This document shows positions 23,901-35,500 of a stretch of DNA of 64,000 bases, in pieces. The notes under the pieces are model-generated. The model was given only the letters and a program-made list of their open reading frames with translations. It was not told the origin of the DNA and ran no database searches. Source of the DNA: Archilochus colubris (Eukaryota; Chordata; Aves; Apodiformes; Trochilidae); contig CM041085.1 of NCBI GenBank assembly GCA_023079485.1, positions 26,459,121 to 26,523,120 of the forward strand. Reading direction: 5' to 3'. Position numbers and translations under genes: made by a program. The number at the start of each line of letters is the position of its first letter. The first letter of the stretch is position 1.

Positions 23901-25507
23901 GACCTGACATGAGTGGAGTTACTGTGGGCTTGACCCTGTGCCAGCAGAGGAGCTGCTGCTTCTGCATAGTACATCAAGTAGAAGAGAATATTGAAGAGGT
24001 AATTCAGTAATGTGAATTATTTATTTTTTCTTAAGCCTTAAGAATGCAAGTGAAATGTTGACATGATGCTAACAGCTGGAGAGGGGGACTTGTGTTAAAA
24101 TTAATACAGCAACCAGAGGCAAGCAGGAAGATGTTCTTACTCCCTCAAAAACAAAGTTAGGGTCTAATTATAGATCCACTGCTGAAGTGGGAACGTTCTG
24201 AACCATTGTTTTCATAATCATAGTTGTAAGTCTGGTAAATTAAAAGATCTGTTTTCCTTGCTTTCTGCATACAAAATTCCATTTCATAACATTCTGGACT
24301 ATTTCAGGGAAGCTACAGGGCTCTGAAGGTGATTAAACACAGTTATCAGCAGCTTGACTTGTAACCCACCCAAAGACTGCTTATAACAGTATTGCTTCAT
24401 TTTTTTACTTCTCTTGAAAGTTTCTTAGCTGAAGCTGAGATGTAGATTAGGGAAACTCAAGTGCCAGAAGGAAAAGAGAAAGTTCTGTGCACCTGATACA
24501 ATCTGCCATTTCGTTAAAATCTTGCTTAGAGGGGTGAGAGAGTTCAATAAGGAAGGGAAGCAGTCTGGGCAGGTTAAGTCTGATGTGTTTTCCTCCTGCA
24601 GTGCAGTGTGGAGTAATGTGTATTCAGTAACAGTGGGGATAATCTGTTCCCTTATATGACTTCACTGCTTTAATCCAAGCTCCATCATCACATGTTTGCT
24701 GACATACAGACCTTGTGTTCTAATATTACTAGGTGAGTGCAGCAAGTTTGGTTTTGACCTTACACTTAGGCACATGATTCTATAAGAAAAGTGTGGTTTA
24801 TATTTCAGGCCATGTCTAGTGGTAATCTACTACTGAAATGTTTCGAGGCAAAACCAAAATTTCAGAGTAATCTGTACTGCTATATATAGTTTAAGCTGAT
24901 TTGCCAACTTGCCCTGAAAGGGTTTTGAGGTGCCCACTCAGCTCTGTTTGATCATGGCTGGAAAGAGATCCCTTGTCCTTTCCTGAGGTGTTTTCAGACT
25001 GGAGCCCAGTTCCTCTCCATGTCCACTTCGTGAGAGTAGTGGGTTTGTCCTAGAGCAGAACTGTAGAAGGAACAGGAGCCAAATACAGTGATCTTTAGGA
25101 AAGAATCAGCAATATTTAAAATTTATGTATTGTGCATAAAATAAAATGCTTTCTCAGCTGATGCCTCAGCTAGATATAAAGCAGTCAGAAGCTTTTCCAA
25201 AGTCCATAATCTTTTAAATTATAAATCAGTTTTTACACTCTATTGAGATTACCATAAACTTCCAGCCTTTTTGATAAGTTACCACAGAAAGTACCAGAAG
25301 CAAGCAAATATTCCTTGCTAATAATCTCAGAGGAAACTTTTAATTCTTTCCCAAAAGATTGAAAAAATTCATTCCTCAAATTCTGTCCAAATCTGTGTAG
25401 ATGCCTGTGGCACTTATACAGGGAACAACTCTTTAGGTAAAGGTTAAAAGATTGCTCGTTGAAAGACACTCAAATTACATTAGTTTAGCAAAGTGAACAG
25501 AAGTCAC

Positions 25508-25510
<3 letters not shown>

Positions 25511-25539
<29 letters not shown>
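25511..25539. repeat. A29 homopolymer
   Basis: Twenty-nine consecutive A residues are followed by GAGAAAC, about 30 bp upstream of a plus-strand CR1 fragment. CR1 does not carry poly(A) tails. The tract is either a simple repeat or the tail of something not recognisable upstream. Confidence 0.9.
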
Positions 25540-25545
<6 letters not shown>

Positions 25546-25569
25546 CTTCTTAGTTTAGTTTCTCTATCC

Positions 25570-26062
25570 AAATTTGTGGGGTGCCCAAGACATGGAGCTG
25601 TTGGAGTGGTTCCAGAGGAGGGCCACAAAAGTGATCAGAGGGCTGGAGCATCTGTCCTACAAAGACAGGCTGAGAGAGCTGGGGTTGTTCAGCCTGGAGA
25701 AGAGAAGTCTCTGAGGTGACTTTATAGCACCTTCCAATACCTGAAGTGAGTCTATAGGAAAGCTGCAGAGGAACTTCTTACGAGGGCACCAAGGGCATGT
25801 AGTGATAGGATGAGGGCAGTTTCAAGCTCGAAGAAGGGAGATATAGGTTAGACACTAGGAAGACATTTTTTCTTGTGGGGATGGTGAGACACTGGCACAG
25901 GTTGCCAGGGAGGCTGTGGATGCCCTCTTCCTGGAAGTATTCAAGGCCAGGTTGGATGACACTTTGAGCAACCCAGTTTAGTTCCTGCCCATGAAGGGCA
26001 CTAGGGACTAGATAAACTTAAATCCTTTTCCAGCACAAACCATTCTGTAATTTTATGAGATA
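25570..26062 (+). mobile_element. CR1 LINE, 3' part of ORF2 and 3' UTR (plus strand)
   Basis: It starts within the RT C-terminal region (GACATGGAGCTGTTGGAGTGG, then AGGCTGAGAGAGCTGGGGTTG) and runs through GAGACACTGGCACAGGTTGCC to the tail AAACCATTCTGTAATTTTATGAG. The coding part has stops and is dead. About 490 bp remain. Confidence 0.93.
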
Positions 26063-29039
26063 AAAGATGGAAAGTAAACCGTTTGATAGAATAAATGCAG
26101 TCAAAAACTCATGTTTTTTTGTAAATTTCATGGGGTTTTGACCTATGTTTGCAACGTAAAGCTGTCACTTTATATAGTCATGATTATCTGAGAAGTTTTT
26201 GCTTTTTAGCATATGAAGTTTTTAGTCTGAATTGCAGGGAAATGAAAATATGATCCAAAACCTCCAGAAATACAAAGCGAAGGGGAAAAAATAATCCAAA
26301 TTATCTTTAGTAAAGAAGATATTGTGGAGTTTTTTAAGTTGGTCATGCAACTTCAGGATATATATCTTAGTGCTCTGCTCACACTCTGTGTGAGTGCTAT
26401 GTTTCACCGCTAACTTCAAAATTATTATCCAACCTCAAGAGAAATATTTGCTAAGTAATATGACCAGGCCAGGATGAGGGATGAGGGTCATTTGACTGCA
26501 TGACTTCACTGCCATGTTACAGATATGTAACTTAAAACTTCACTCTTGAAGATAAGTTTTTTTTTCCTCCCACTATTTATGAAGCATACCTGGGAAGCAT
26601 GGGATCACCATCTTCCTTACAATTTTTTTTTTCCCTTATTGGGATACTGTTGGCAGTTATCCCTTGAAGTTCTGTTCCTAAAAAAATGTATGTTCTTTAG
26701 GCTTTCTGTATATTTCATGCTTTGTAAGTCCCTATAATTTTTATTCCTCTATGGTTTACTCCTTGTTAACATATGATGCTCAAAGTGAATTGAGAGCTAT
26801 GAATGAGACCTTGCATTTGCAAAATTGCAGAGAATAACTACTGCCTGTCTCTTGGGAATGGTGCTCATATTTTTAGCCAAACCAAACAGATCTTTGCCCT
26901 CTTGCAGTGTAAGGATATCATCACATATTTAGTTTGTCATGTGCTGTAATCCTTCAAAATTATTCTATGCTTTGTAATAGTACAGAAACTGACAAAAAAG
27001 TATCTCTTGTTTTTAACTGGGATGGCTTAAAAATAAGTAAATTCAATTAACTCTCCTTAAAAAAATAAAAACCTCTTTTAAAAGTAGGAGGGAGAATTAG
27101 GTTATGGGAGGAGAGCTTTTATTTCTAGTTTCATCCCAAAGCAAGTTTTTATGGCTGAGTTGTAAACCCCTGAAAATTGCAGTTCATAATGGAAACATTG
27201 GCAGACCCTGAACGGTGCCGCTGTAAAGTAGTACGAAGCTTTAAGTTTTTCCACTTTTAGACATGGAATAAAACTAAATTACAACACTTTCCATACAGAC
27301 ATTTGATTTCCCCCGCCCCCCAGTAATTTCTGCTGGATCTGTCCAGTGTTTCCTAACTTCCTGTGTTGCCACTGGACTTTTTCCTATTGACTATGCAGTT
27401 TGTTTCATTCAATCAGTAGATTTACCAATGGAGATACTCAAACAAAGTGTTGTTCACTGGGTAGAGGGTGCTAGGAACATTAATGCTGGCTTGAGGAAAG
27501 TTACAGTGCAGATTTATGGAAGAAATTTACAGCAAATGGGGCTGGAACAAGTGTTACGGGACTCACAAAACACATGAAATCATAAGGGTCCTCACAATGT
27601 TCTGCAGACTAGAAATGTTCTTACAGACTCCATCCAAACCCACTGATGAAGCAGATACAAAAGTATCCTAAGAAGAGAATATAATCAAGATTGTTTTCTT
27701 TTCCCAAGGCAGAAGAAATCATACAGCAATGTAATTTTTCAGTATGCTGGGGTATTCCAACAGGAGCAATTTTATCTGAAAGTGAATGTAAAAGTAGAAG
27801 GCAGAATGGAAGTCAGCAAGTGGACAAGGCTCTTTTCTGGAATTATTCCTGGAGTCATTTCTCATACTGGCGCAGGCTGCAGGAAGCCAAAGATCAACAT
27901 GTGGGTTTATAGCCATTTTCTAAATTACTTCAGTGCAAATGATCTGTTTAGCTACTTCAGTCCTTTGGGCAAGAGTTGCAACATCACTCATTTGGCCCCC
28001 ATGGTGTACCTCTTAGGAATTATGGAACCAGGACTAAGCAAATAACGTATCCTTCCTTTTCTGTTTTGTGTCCCTCCTTGAAGATGAAATTTTTTATTAT
28101 TGTTGTTGTTTTTATTGCATCCCAATGGATCTGTGATGTTTCTTGGCATGAACAGTTGAGGGCTATGTTATATTCCTAACTGGACTGTATTTATCTACCT
28201 TGTCCAGGCAGTTTTGTCTTCAGCCCTGTCACAACTCCCCAGACTGTCGAGGCAGATGGGACTGCACTGTGTGATTGTGCTTGCTGTTTCTGGAGTTCTC
28301 CATGGGAAGAGAACTCCAGAAACTCTGGCCAGAGAACTCTAGCCACAGAACTCTGTGGCCAAATTTCTTTAGGCCATAGTGGAAATTATTCTAACATGAA
28401 ATATGGGAGACAGGTGACTGAAAAATAGCCTTAAGGTCATAGATAATAGTGATTTAGACATCCTTGCCTTGGCGACTAAGAATCATTGTCAAATAGTGAA
28501 TTAGTTTTGGTTGGATTAGTATCTCTGCTGTAGGCTTTATCTCTGTCTGTACTATTTTTGCACTTGTCTTTCCTGTTCTAGGATGCAGGAAGAAAGCCTG
28601 CAGTACATTGCAGTGAAAAGCACAATTGTTCTTTCCTGTACAACTGGAAAACTTTGTGCCTTTATGAAGGATTTGTAGTCATGCCATTGAGCAACTAAGA
28701 AATTGGGCAACTCCTCCTTATTTTGCTCCTTTCTGTACTGCAGAGCAAATGGATTTCAGCACAAAGAATTTCCAAAACAAAGATCCTTCTAAAAGGGTTT
28801 TAGATTCAGTTAGGAGATAAACACCCTCACCCAGATGTGGCTGAAGATTGTACTAGGCATTTGCCAGAAGTTACCATACCTGTGGCTCTTTACTGGATGG
28901 AAACTTATGTAAACTCCATAATCTGCTTCAAGAAAATTTTGTTCTTTAACTTTCCTGAGGTATAGAACCATTCCAATTGACTCTGTAGGTGAACTGAAGT
29001 AGCTGTACCTGAAAAACTCTAGTGTTTAGCCCCCAGTAA
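26063..29039. other. Intergenic stretch without recognised features
   Basis: This is AT-rich sequence with a C-rich run at 27310-27321. Overlapping short open frames at 27691-28179 show no recognisable domain. A local repeat of the GAACTCCAGA / AGAACTCT type occurs near 28305-28350. I can support nothing more. Confidence 0.65.
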
Positions 29040-29500
29040 AGAGAGTGATGAACTGGAGCAAGACCAGAGGAGAGCCACCATGATGATTAGGAAAACATGA
29101 TGATTAGAGAACAAGAGATGCTAGAAGGTGCTGAGGGAACGGGATTTGCTTAATTTGGAGAAGGCTAAGGGTGGCTGAAGGGACCTACTAGACATAGTCC
29201 ACTATCCACAAGGAGCTTTTGGAAGCCATGGGATCAGATTCTGAAGGACACCATGGGATCAGATTCTGAAGGACACCATGGGAAGGGAACAAGAGGTGAT
29301 GATCAGAAGTTGCAACAAGGTAAATTGTATTCAGGTTCTCCTATGCAATTTTCATCGGTGCCAAATTACTGTGAAAAGTTCCTCCTTTAAGGTTTTTGAA
29401 CCTCATCTGGACCTGATCTCACTTTGAAGTTAGTACTGCGTTGAGGAGGCTGGAGCAGGTGACCTCCTGAATTGCCTTCCAACCTATTTTTTTCTCTACA
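29040..29500 (+). mobile_element. Diverged CR1 LINE 3' fragment (plus strand)
   Basis: Weak but ordered CR1 blocks are present: ACTGGAGCAAGACCAGAGGAGAGCC (cut short in conserved form), GGGATTTGCTTAATTTGGAG, and near the end GAGGAGGCTGGAGCAGG with CTTCCAACCTATTT. It contains a 25-bp tandem duplication at 29226-29275. Its divergence suggests an old insertion. Confidence 0.6.
29226..29275. repeat. 25-bp tandem duplication
   Basis: Two exact 25-bp copies (starting CCATGGGATCAGATTCTG) are followed by the first five bases of a third. It lies inside the diverged CR1 fragment. Confidence 0.95.
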
Positions 29501-32500
29501 TTTGCATTTGAGAAACAGTTATATATCTATATGACTGATTGAGAAAAATAGATTTCCAGCTATTTACTTTTTGCAGTTTAGTTTTCCTTTGAAATGTAAA
29601 ATTATGAATAGTCTGGAGTCTAAAAAGTGATAAATCCACTTACGGCCAGAAAAGCTTAATGTTTTATCTCCTATTTTGCAAAAGTAAAATATCATTTAGA
29701 GAGAGTACATTTGCATGGCAAAGCAGAGAATGACTGTAATGTTTCTATATATGCATTCAAAAGCATCAGTGACATTCTCCAAGTGCGTTTGTTCATGTGT
29801 GTTTATTTAATAGATGCATATATTTGATGCATATATTTTCAGTCACTTGATATACATGTTGCAGTTTAAAAATTGTTAGCATGGAGTTCTCATATAGGAT
29901 GTTTTGGAAAGTGGCATGCTCAAAAAATATACAGGTTTATGAAAAGCTAAGGTGATTTACACTTATTGCTGACTTTTTTTGTTTCCTTCAGCTAAAGCAC
30001 AATTGTGGAAGGCAAGAAATGTGAATTTGGCATTACCAAAATGCTTTTTGGTAATGTATCATATCATGTGCATAGAAATCAAAGTCTTATCTCTTTGCAT
30101 TAGCTTTACTTTAAGACTTAACAAAAGCATCACCTGACCTCTAAAACACTCTAACTGAATAAACAAGCAGAGACCCATTCATTTGTTCTCATGGTGCCCA
30201 TTGTAGAGCCATTATTGTGCAGAAAGCCAGGAGATAAATTTAGGAGCAGAAACAAGGTCTTCTGCAGTTTGAGCTAGTCCAACTCCCTTTTCTCTGTCCT
30301 GTTCAGTGTATTTCTTGTTGATACAAGAATCTAAGTCAACCAAAAGCTGATAACCTTGTGTTTAGGATCCTGATAGTTTTTGAACACTGATAAGAGGATT
30401 TTGTAAGATCAGCTTTTGATTTGTATTTGTTTGTATTTGGAAGAGATGCTGGTGTCCCTTCAGGCATTTGTAGCTATTTATATTTATGAAGATTTGTGGG
30501 TTTTCCATGGCATAAGATCAAGCAATAAGAAAGCTGTGACAGACAAGATTGCTTTTGAGGTACAGAATGATTGTTTTGGCTCCAACCATGCCACTTACTT
30601 TGAAAGTCAGTGTCTGCTCACTCCAGTGCCCCCCTTTGCAGAAGGGTCATCCCTTCAGGTGTAAGATCCAGGAAAAAAATCCAGGGGTTACATCTACAGG
30701 TGGATGAAAGAAGGCTCTGGGCTGAGATTTCATTTCTGCCCAGGTAGGCTTTTTCTGGTGTCATAGATGTCCTCACAAGACAAGCAAAAAGTCTCTGTTA
30801 TTAAGCCAAAAGGAGCAGATAAATCTGACAGATTTTGCTTTTCTGTTGTTTTTCTCTTCTTGGTTTATAAAAGGTCACAGTGTGAACCACTTCAATGCCT
30901 TCCACTGTTTTCTTTCACATTTTACAGTGCTTGCATGATCTCAGTGAGGGAGCATATTTATTGTGCATGCCATTCAATTTAGATTCAACTGCAGCACATG
31001 ATTACAGTAACTTAGAAGAAAAAACTGGCAAATAAGTCCCTGATGTAAAACTGGTAACTGAGCCAAAACAGTAGTGACAGTTATTTCAATGCCTCACACA
31101 GTGTTTTACAAATTCACTGCAAACACATTTAATGATTTATTGGGACAACTGTGCATATTAACCAGCTTTCTTAAAACCTTGGATGCAAATTTCTTTTGAT
31201 GATAATTTTTCCTTTAAATATTTTACCATGAGGCATTAGTGGGTGACAGGATGGAAAGCTTGTGTTTTCATCATACTTTTCAGTGCCACCCATGAGTTTA
31301 TACCTTCAGTCTCCACTGCACTATTTTATTTGGGAAAATATATGCAATGTCTCATGGTTTCAAAGAAAAATTAATACCTACAGGCCTGATCTGAATCCTA
31401 TAGATATTTAATGAGCTGATGCATAGCCCATTTTTTTCACACACACATGAATTGCATGTGCATGATCATACATGGCTGCTGAAGAATATGAGAAGCAATT
31501 TGTAGCTGGCATCCCTGTCTTCTTGCCTTTGCCTGCTCTTTCCTAATTTGCACCAACTAAACACGCAGGATTTACTAGCAAGGACACAACTTAATGGAGG
31601 ATGGAGGGTTTGTCATTGTCTTTACATCAAATTTTATAGGAAATGCCTGCCAACTTCCTACCCTTAGAGCATCTCACGCACAGATACGTTCATTGTAGGC
31701 AGGCATTTACTTAGCTTGATAACAGTTTCTGTCCCAAGCCTCTTGTCTAAGAAAGGTATTTCCAAATCAATCTTGTGTTGCTGGTAAATGCAGAAGCTCT
31801 GTCAAACTTTTCAAACCATGTATGAGACACCAAAATACCTTTCTACAAGAGAATGTTACAGATGCCATCTTCCTACTGAACCTGCAGCAAGGAATGATAT
31901 GACATCTACAAAATGTTTAAAAGTAAATGAAACTAATGAAAGCTCCAGGTTATTTTATGTTCAGTTTAGAAGCTGAGAGATGCAATAGCTTAGATTTTTT
32001 TGATCTAATAATGTCCCATCCCATATGTCATATACATGATGGTACGGTAAAAATGGAGCAAAGTGTCAACACCAAGTAGATAGTAAGAGCCGTCTAAGGG
32101 TTGTAGGAAGATGTTGGAAGTAAAGACTTTTCACACAGTATGAAAGCCTGGTCTTTATCATCAATGGAAAATACCATTATAAATATTTCAGAAGATATTT
32201 TCATTTTTTAAATTTTAAATGGGGCTTGAGTAGAAATGACAGTAGAAATGTCCATGAAGCTATTTGATACCTGTACTCCTGAAATTAAACAGTGGTTTAC
32301 ATAAATATGAAATCTATCTTGAGCTATCTTGTGATGTGATGTGGCACTACCAGGGCATACACAGGCTACTTCCAGTAGCCTTTATTCATGATGAGGAGCC
32401 TCATTGTGATTTCACTTTCCCCTTAGACAGCAAAAGGCAATATATAAAATATGATATCCATATGATTTGTGTATACGTATAGCATACCTGACAAAAGCTT

Positions 32501-35500
32501 AAGACACCAGTTGGACAGAGTGGCAGTTTTCTCTCTCTTTTATTGCCTTTATGCTCTCCAAAGCATGATCCTGTGGCTTTAAAGTAATTTACTTGTTAAC
32601 ATGATCATGTAGCAGCAAGATAGCAAGATACTTTAAAACAGCACCTTTTCTTTTTCTTTTTTTTGTGATTGTTGTATTTCTTCAGGGCCTAACAGAACAA
32701 TCTTGGTCTGTGTCTAGACTTCCTCATTTTATGTGACCTGGGGTCATAATGTCCTATAATAACCCTGCTGGTTAGTGTAGCTTCTGTGATGATAAGTTCA
32801 GCTTTCTCTGGGGCATTTCAATACCTTCTTCCATGGAATTTCCTGTAAGAGTTTCCTAAATCAGTGTCCACAGAGGATTTAACTATGAGATCAAGATTTG
32901 TCTTTGCATGTCAGAAAGGTTGACTGGGGATTTACTGCTTCTAATGCAACACCACAGTCTAATTGCTGCTTTTCTTCCACCTGCTCTCTGTAATTTTTAC
33001 CACCTTATGTCATTTGCCAACCTTTTAGTCTCAAGCTTCATCAGGGAAGACTGATCTTTTTGTCATACACAGTTTGATGTCCCAGACTCTAACTGGTATG
33101 TCTAACTGGTAACCAATACTGTGGTTATTGCCAGTAAACAGCAGAATTCATGTCACTGAGACAGGAATAAACTTGGGTAGCAAAAAGCCAAATGTCAGTT
33201 TAATAAGAGAATGGCGAAGTCTATGATCTAAATATGAGAAGAAGTAACAGATTTTAAATTTCATTGCAATAAATATAGGTGCACTGCATAGGAAAAAAGA
33301 AAAAAATCTGGTGTCAAGGACTGAGAATTTGTGTAATAGCATAGACAGTGGAGCTCTCAGTTACAGTGTGAAGGCTGAGGGCAAGTAAAGAGGTGGGCAT
33401 TTTGACAGTGTGGGAAAATAAGACATCCAAGGTGACTTACCACAAAGGTCAGTAAAGGGGAACTGTGGCAGCTGAGTTTGAATAGCCATACTTTATAATA
33501 GGGAGCAAAGAGCGACAGAAGAAACAGAAAACATGTGCCAGGAGTGAATCCTCAGAAGTAGCTGATAAACTCAGCCCTCCCTCCAATGGTTTGTTAAATA
33601 TCCTGTAACACTTTGGAGGAGACTAACATGTCCACCAGCTCCTCAATCTCTTTGATTGTTTCTGAATACTTTTTAGTTTAATATTTGTAAGCGTTTACTT
33701 AATTTGAATTGAAAAGCCTGGATGTAATACATGGTAATTTGTATGCTTGGTGCAGCTTGAATGACATTTTCCAAGGGAATTGGAACCTCACAGGATTTCA
33801 ACAAGTCTGGGTGGATCTCTCTGCTGACAATAGAAATCAGTCACCTTAAAATTTTTTTTTCTGAAAAATCTCCTAGAAACTAAATATACTCGTGTTGCCC
33901 TTGGAACACGATGGCTGCACACATTACTTTCCTACCCTTGTATAAGTTGATCTTTCAAACCCACAAATTTCCTCAATAACATTAAATAGATTTCCACTGT
34001 ACTTTACCATACTTCTGTAACAATTTGTTATGATGAAGGAAAAAAAATGTTATTTCTAGCTCATTGCTTCAGGAAATTAATGCCTTATAAGTTCACAGCT
34101 GTTAAACTATGGCCAGCTTCTTCTGATACTTAGTGGCACTGTCAGCATTATTATGAATAGGAACAGGGCAGTACAAAAATTAAAACTGTGTTTGCTAAGG
34201 GCTCTATTTTGAACAGATTTACATGTAAAAATGTAAGTTACCAAGTAGCATTTTAAGCATAAGCTGACAAAAAAGAAATATTTCTGATAAGAGAGTTAAA
34301 AAATGTCACCACAGGTGTTTTACAATTTTTCTGATTGTTGTAGAAAGCAGAAAGTATAAACGGCCTGATTTTCCAAAATGGAGCTACACAGTGTTTGAGG
34401 TTTCTGGGGTGAAACATAAAAGTACAAGATCAATTCTGCATCCAGTTAGAGGTCAAATCACGCAACATCTATGGATACTGTGCCCCTCCATTTCCAGATG
34501 ACAGCCAGAGTTCTCAGTTTGCAAGAGTAAGGGGAACCAAAAAGCAGTATCATATACTTAGTTGTCAGGTAAAGATTGAAGCCTTCAAGGTGCTGCCAGC
34601 CCCTGAACACCAGCACTTAGCCAAGGTGTGTGCACCTCTCTTTGGTGCATACTGGTTAATGGGGTGATGGGGTTATACAGAGCAATGGACTCACTGGTTT
34701 GTGGGTTTTCTTTATGCGCTAAGAGGAAAAAATGAAACCTATTTTGCCCAGTAGAATGTGAAGGAAAGAATTAAAATTAATATGATATTTAGAGGGAGGA
34801 TTTGCAGTGACAGCCTTAGAAAGCTCTGTAGTTTATTCACAAAATGGTCACTATAAAGGCATTATGAATTTAAGCTGCCCTCTCTAGCCACATTGTTTGC
34901 TTACTGCTGGAATCTCACTTTTTTATAGCTTTAGGCCAGCAAGAAGCAATTGTTTGTTGTCTTTGACAACAGTCCTACAAAAGTAAGCCAAAGGCATGGT
35001 TTACATGTAGAATTTCTCTAACTAAAATAAATTAGAATGAATTCTAATTAATTGCAACCACCACATTACCAACAAACAGATCTACAGGACTGAAACCTTT
35101 TGGCAGCTATGGGCACTAGTGGGCTAACTCTCAGGGTTGGATGTTTTCTTCATTGCTTTACCAAAATTTTGATTTTGACACCTTAAATAGAACTTGTATT
35201 TTTTTAAACTGGTTCATATTTTTATCCTACAGCCATTAGAAGAGTGTTAACAAAGCATTTGTAACAGTACTTGATGTTATATATTTACTTTAGGGATGAT
35301 ATGTAAACTTTTTTTAAAAAAACTGCAGAACAATTTATCTTCCAGATGATGTTCTAACTAATTTCGATCCAGTTACCTATTATTTTATTTAATTTTATTT
35401 TATTTATATTCTTCTGATATTTTTATAGGTAATTTAAAGACCCAGAATTAACTAGATCTTAAGAGAAAATCTGCTAGCTCTCTCAGCACAGAATTGAGTT

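Larger units (their letters stand above)
14764..25510. other. Intergenic stretch without recognised genes
   Basis: After the presumed LYPLAL1 3' UTR this is AT-rich unique-looking sequence with the GT repeat at 15069, palindromic GTAC repeats near 17627-17655 and a G/T-only tract at 17851-17975. No open frame here shows recognisable protein similarity. The slightly GC-richer block at 16840-17095 is unassigned. Confidence 0.7.

Noticed and set aside
23650..23967. 105-codon minus-strand open frame
   Set aside because: There is no recognisable motif and no splice or promoter context, so it is probably chance.
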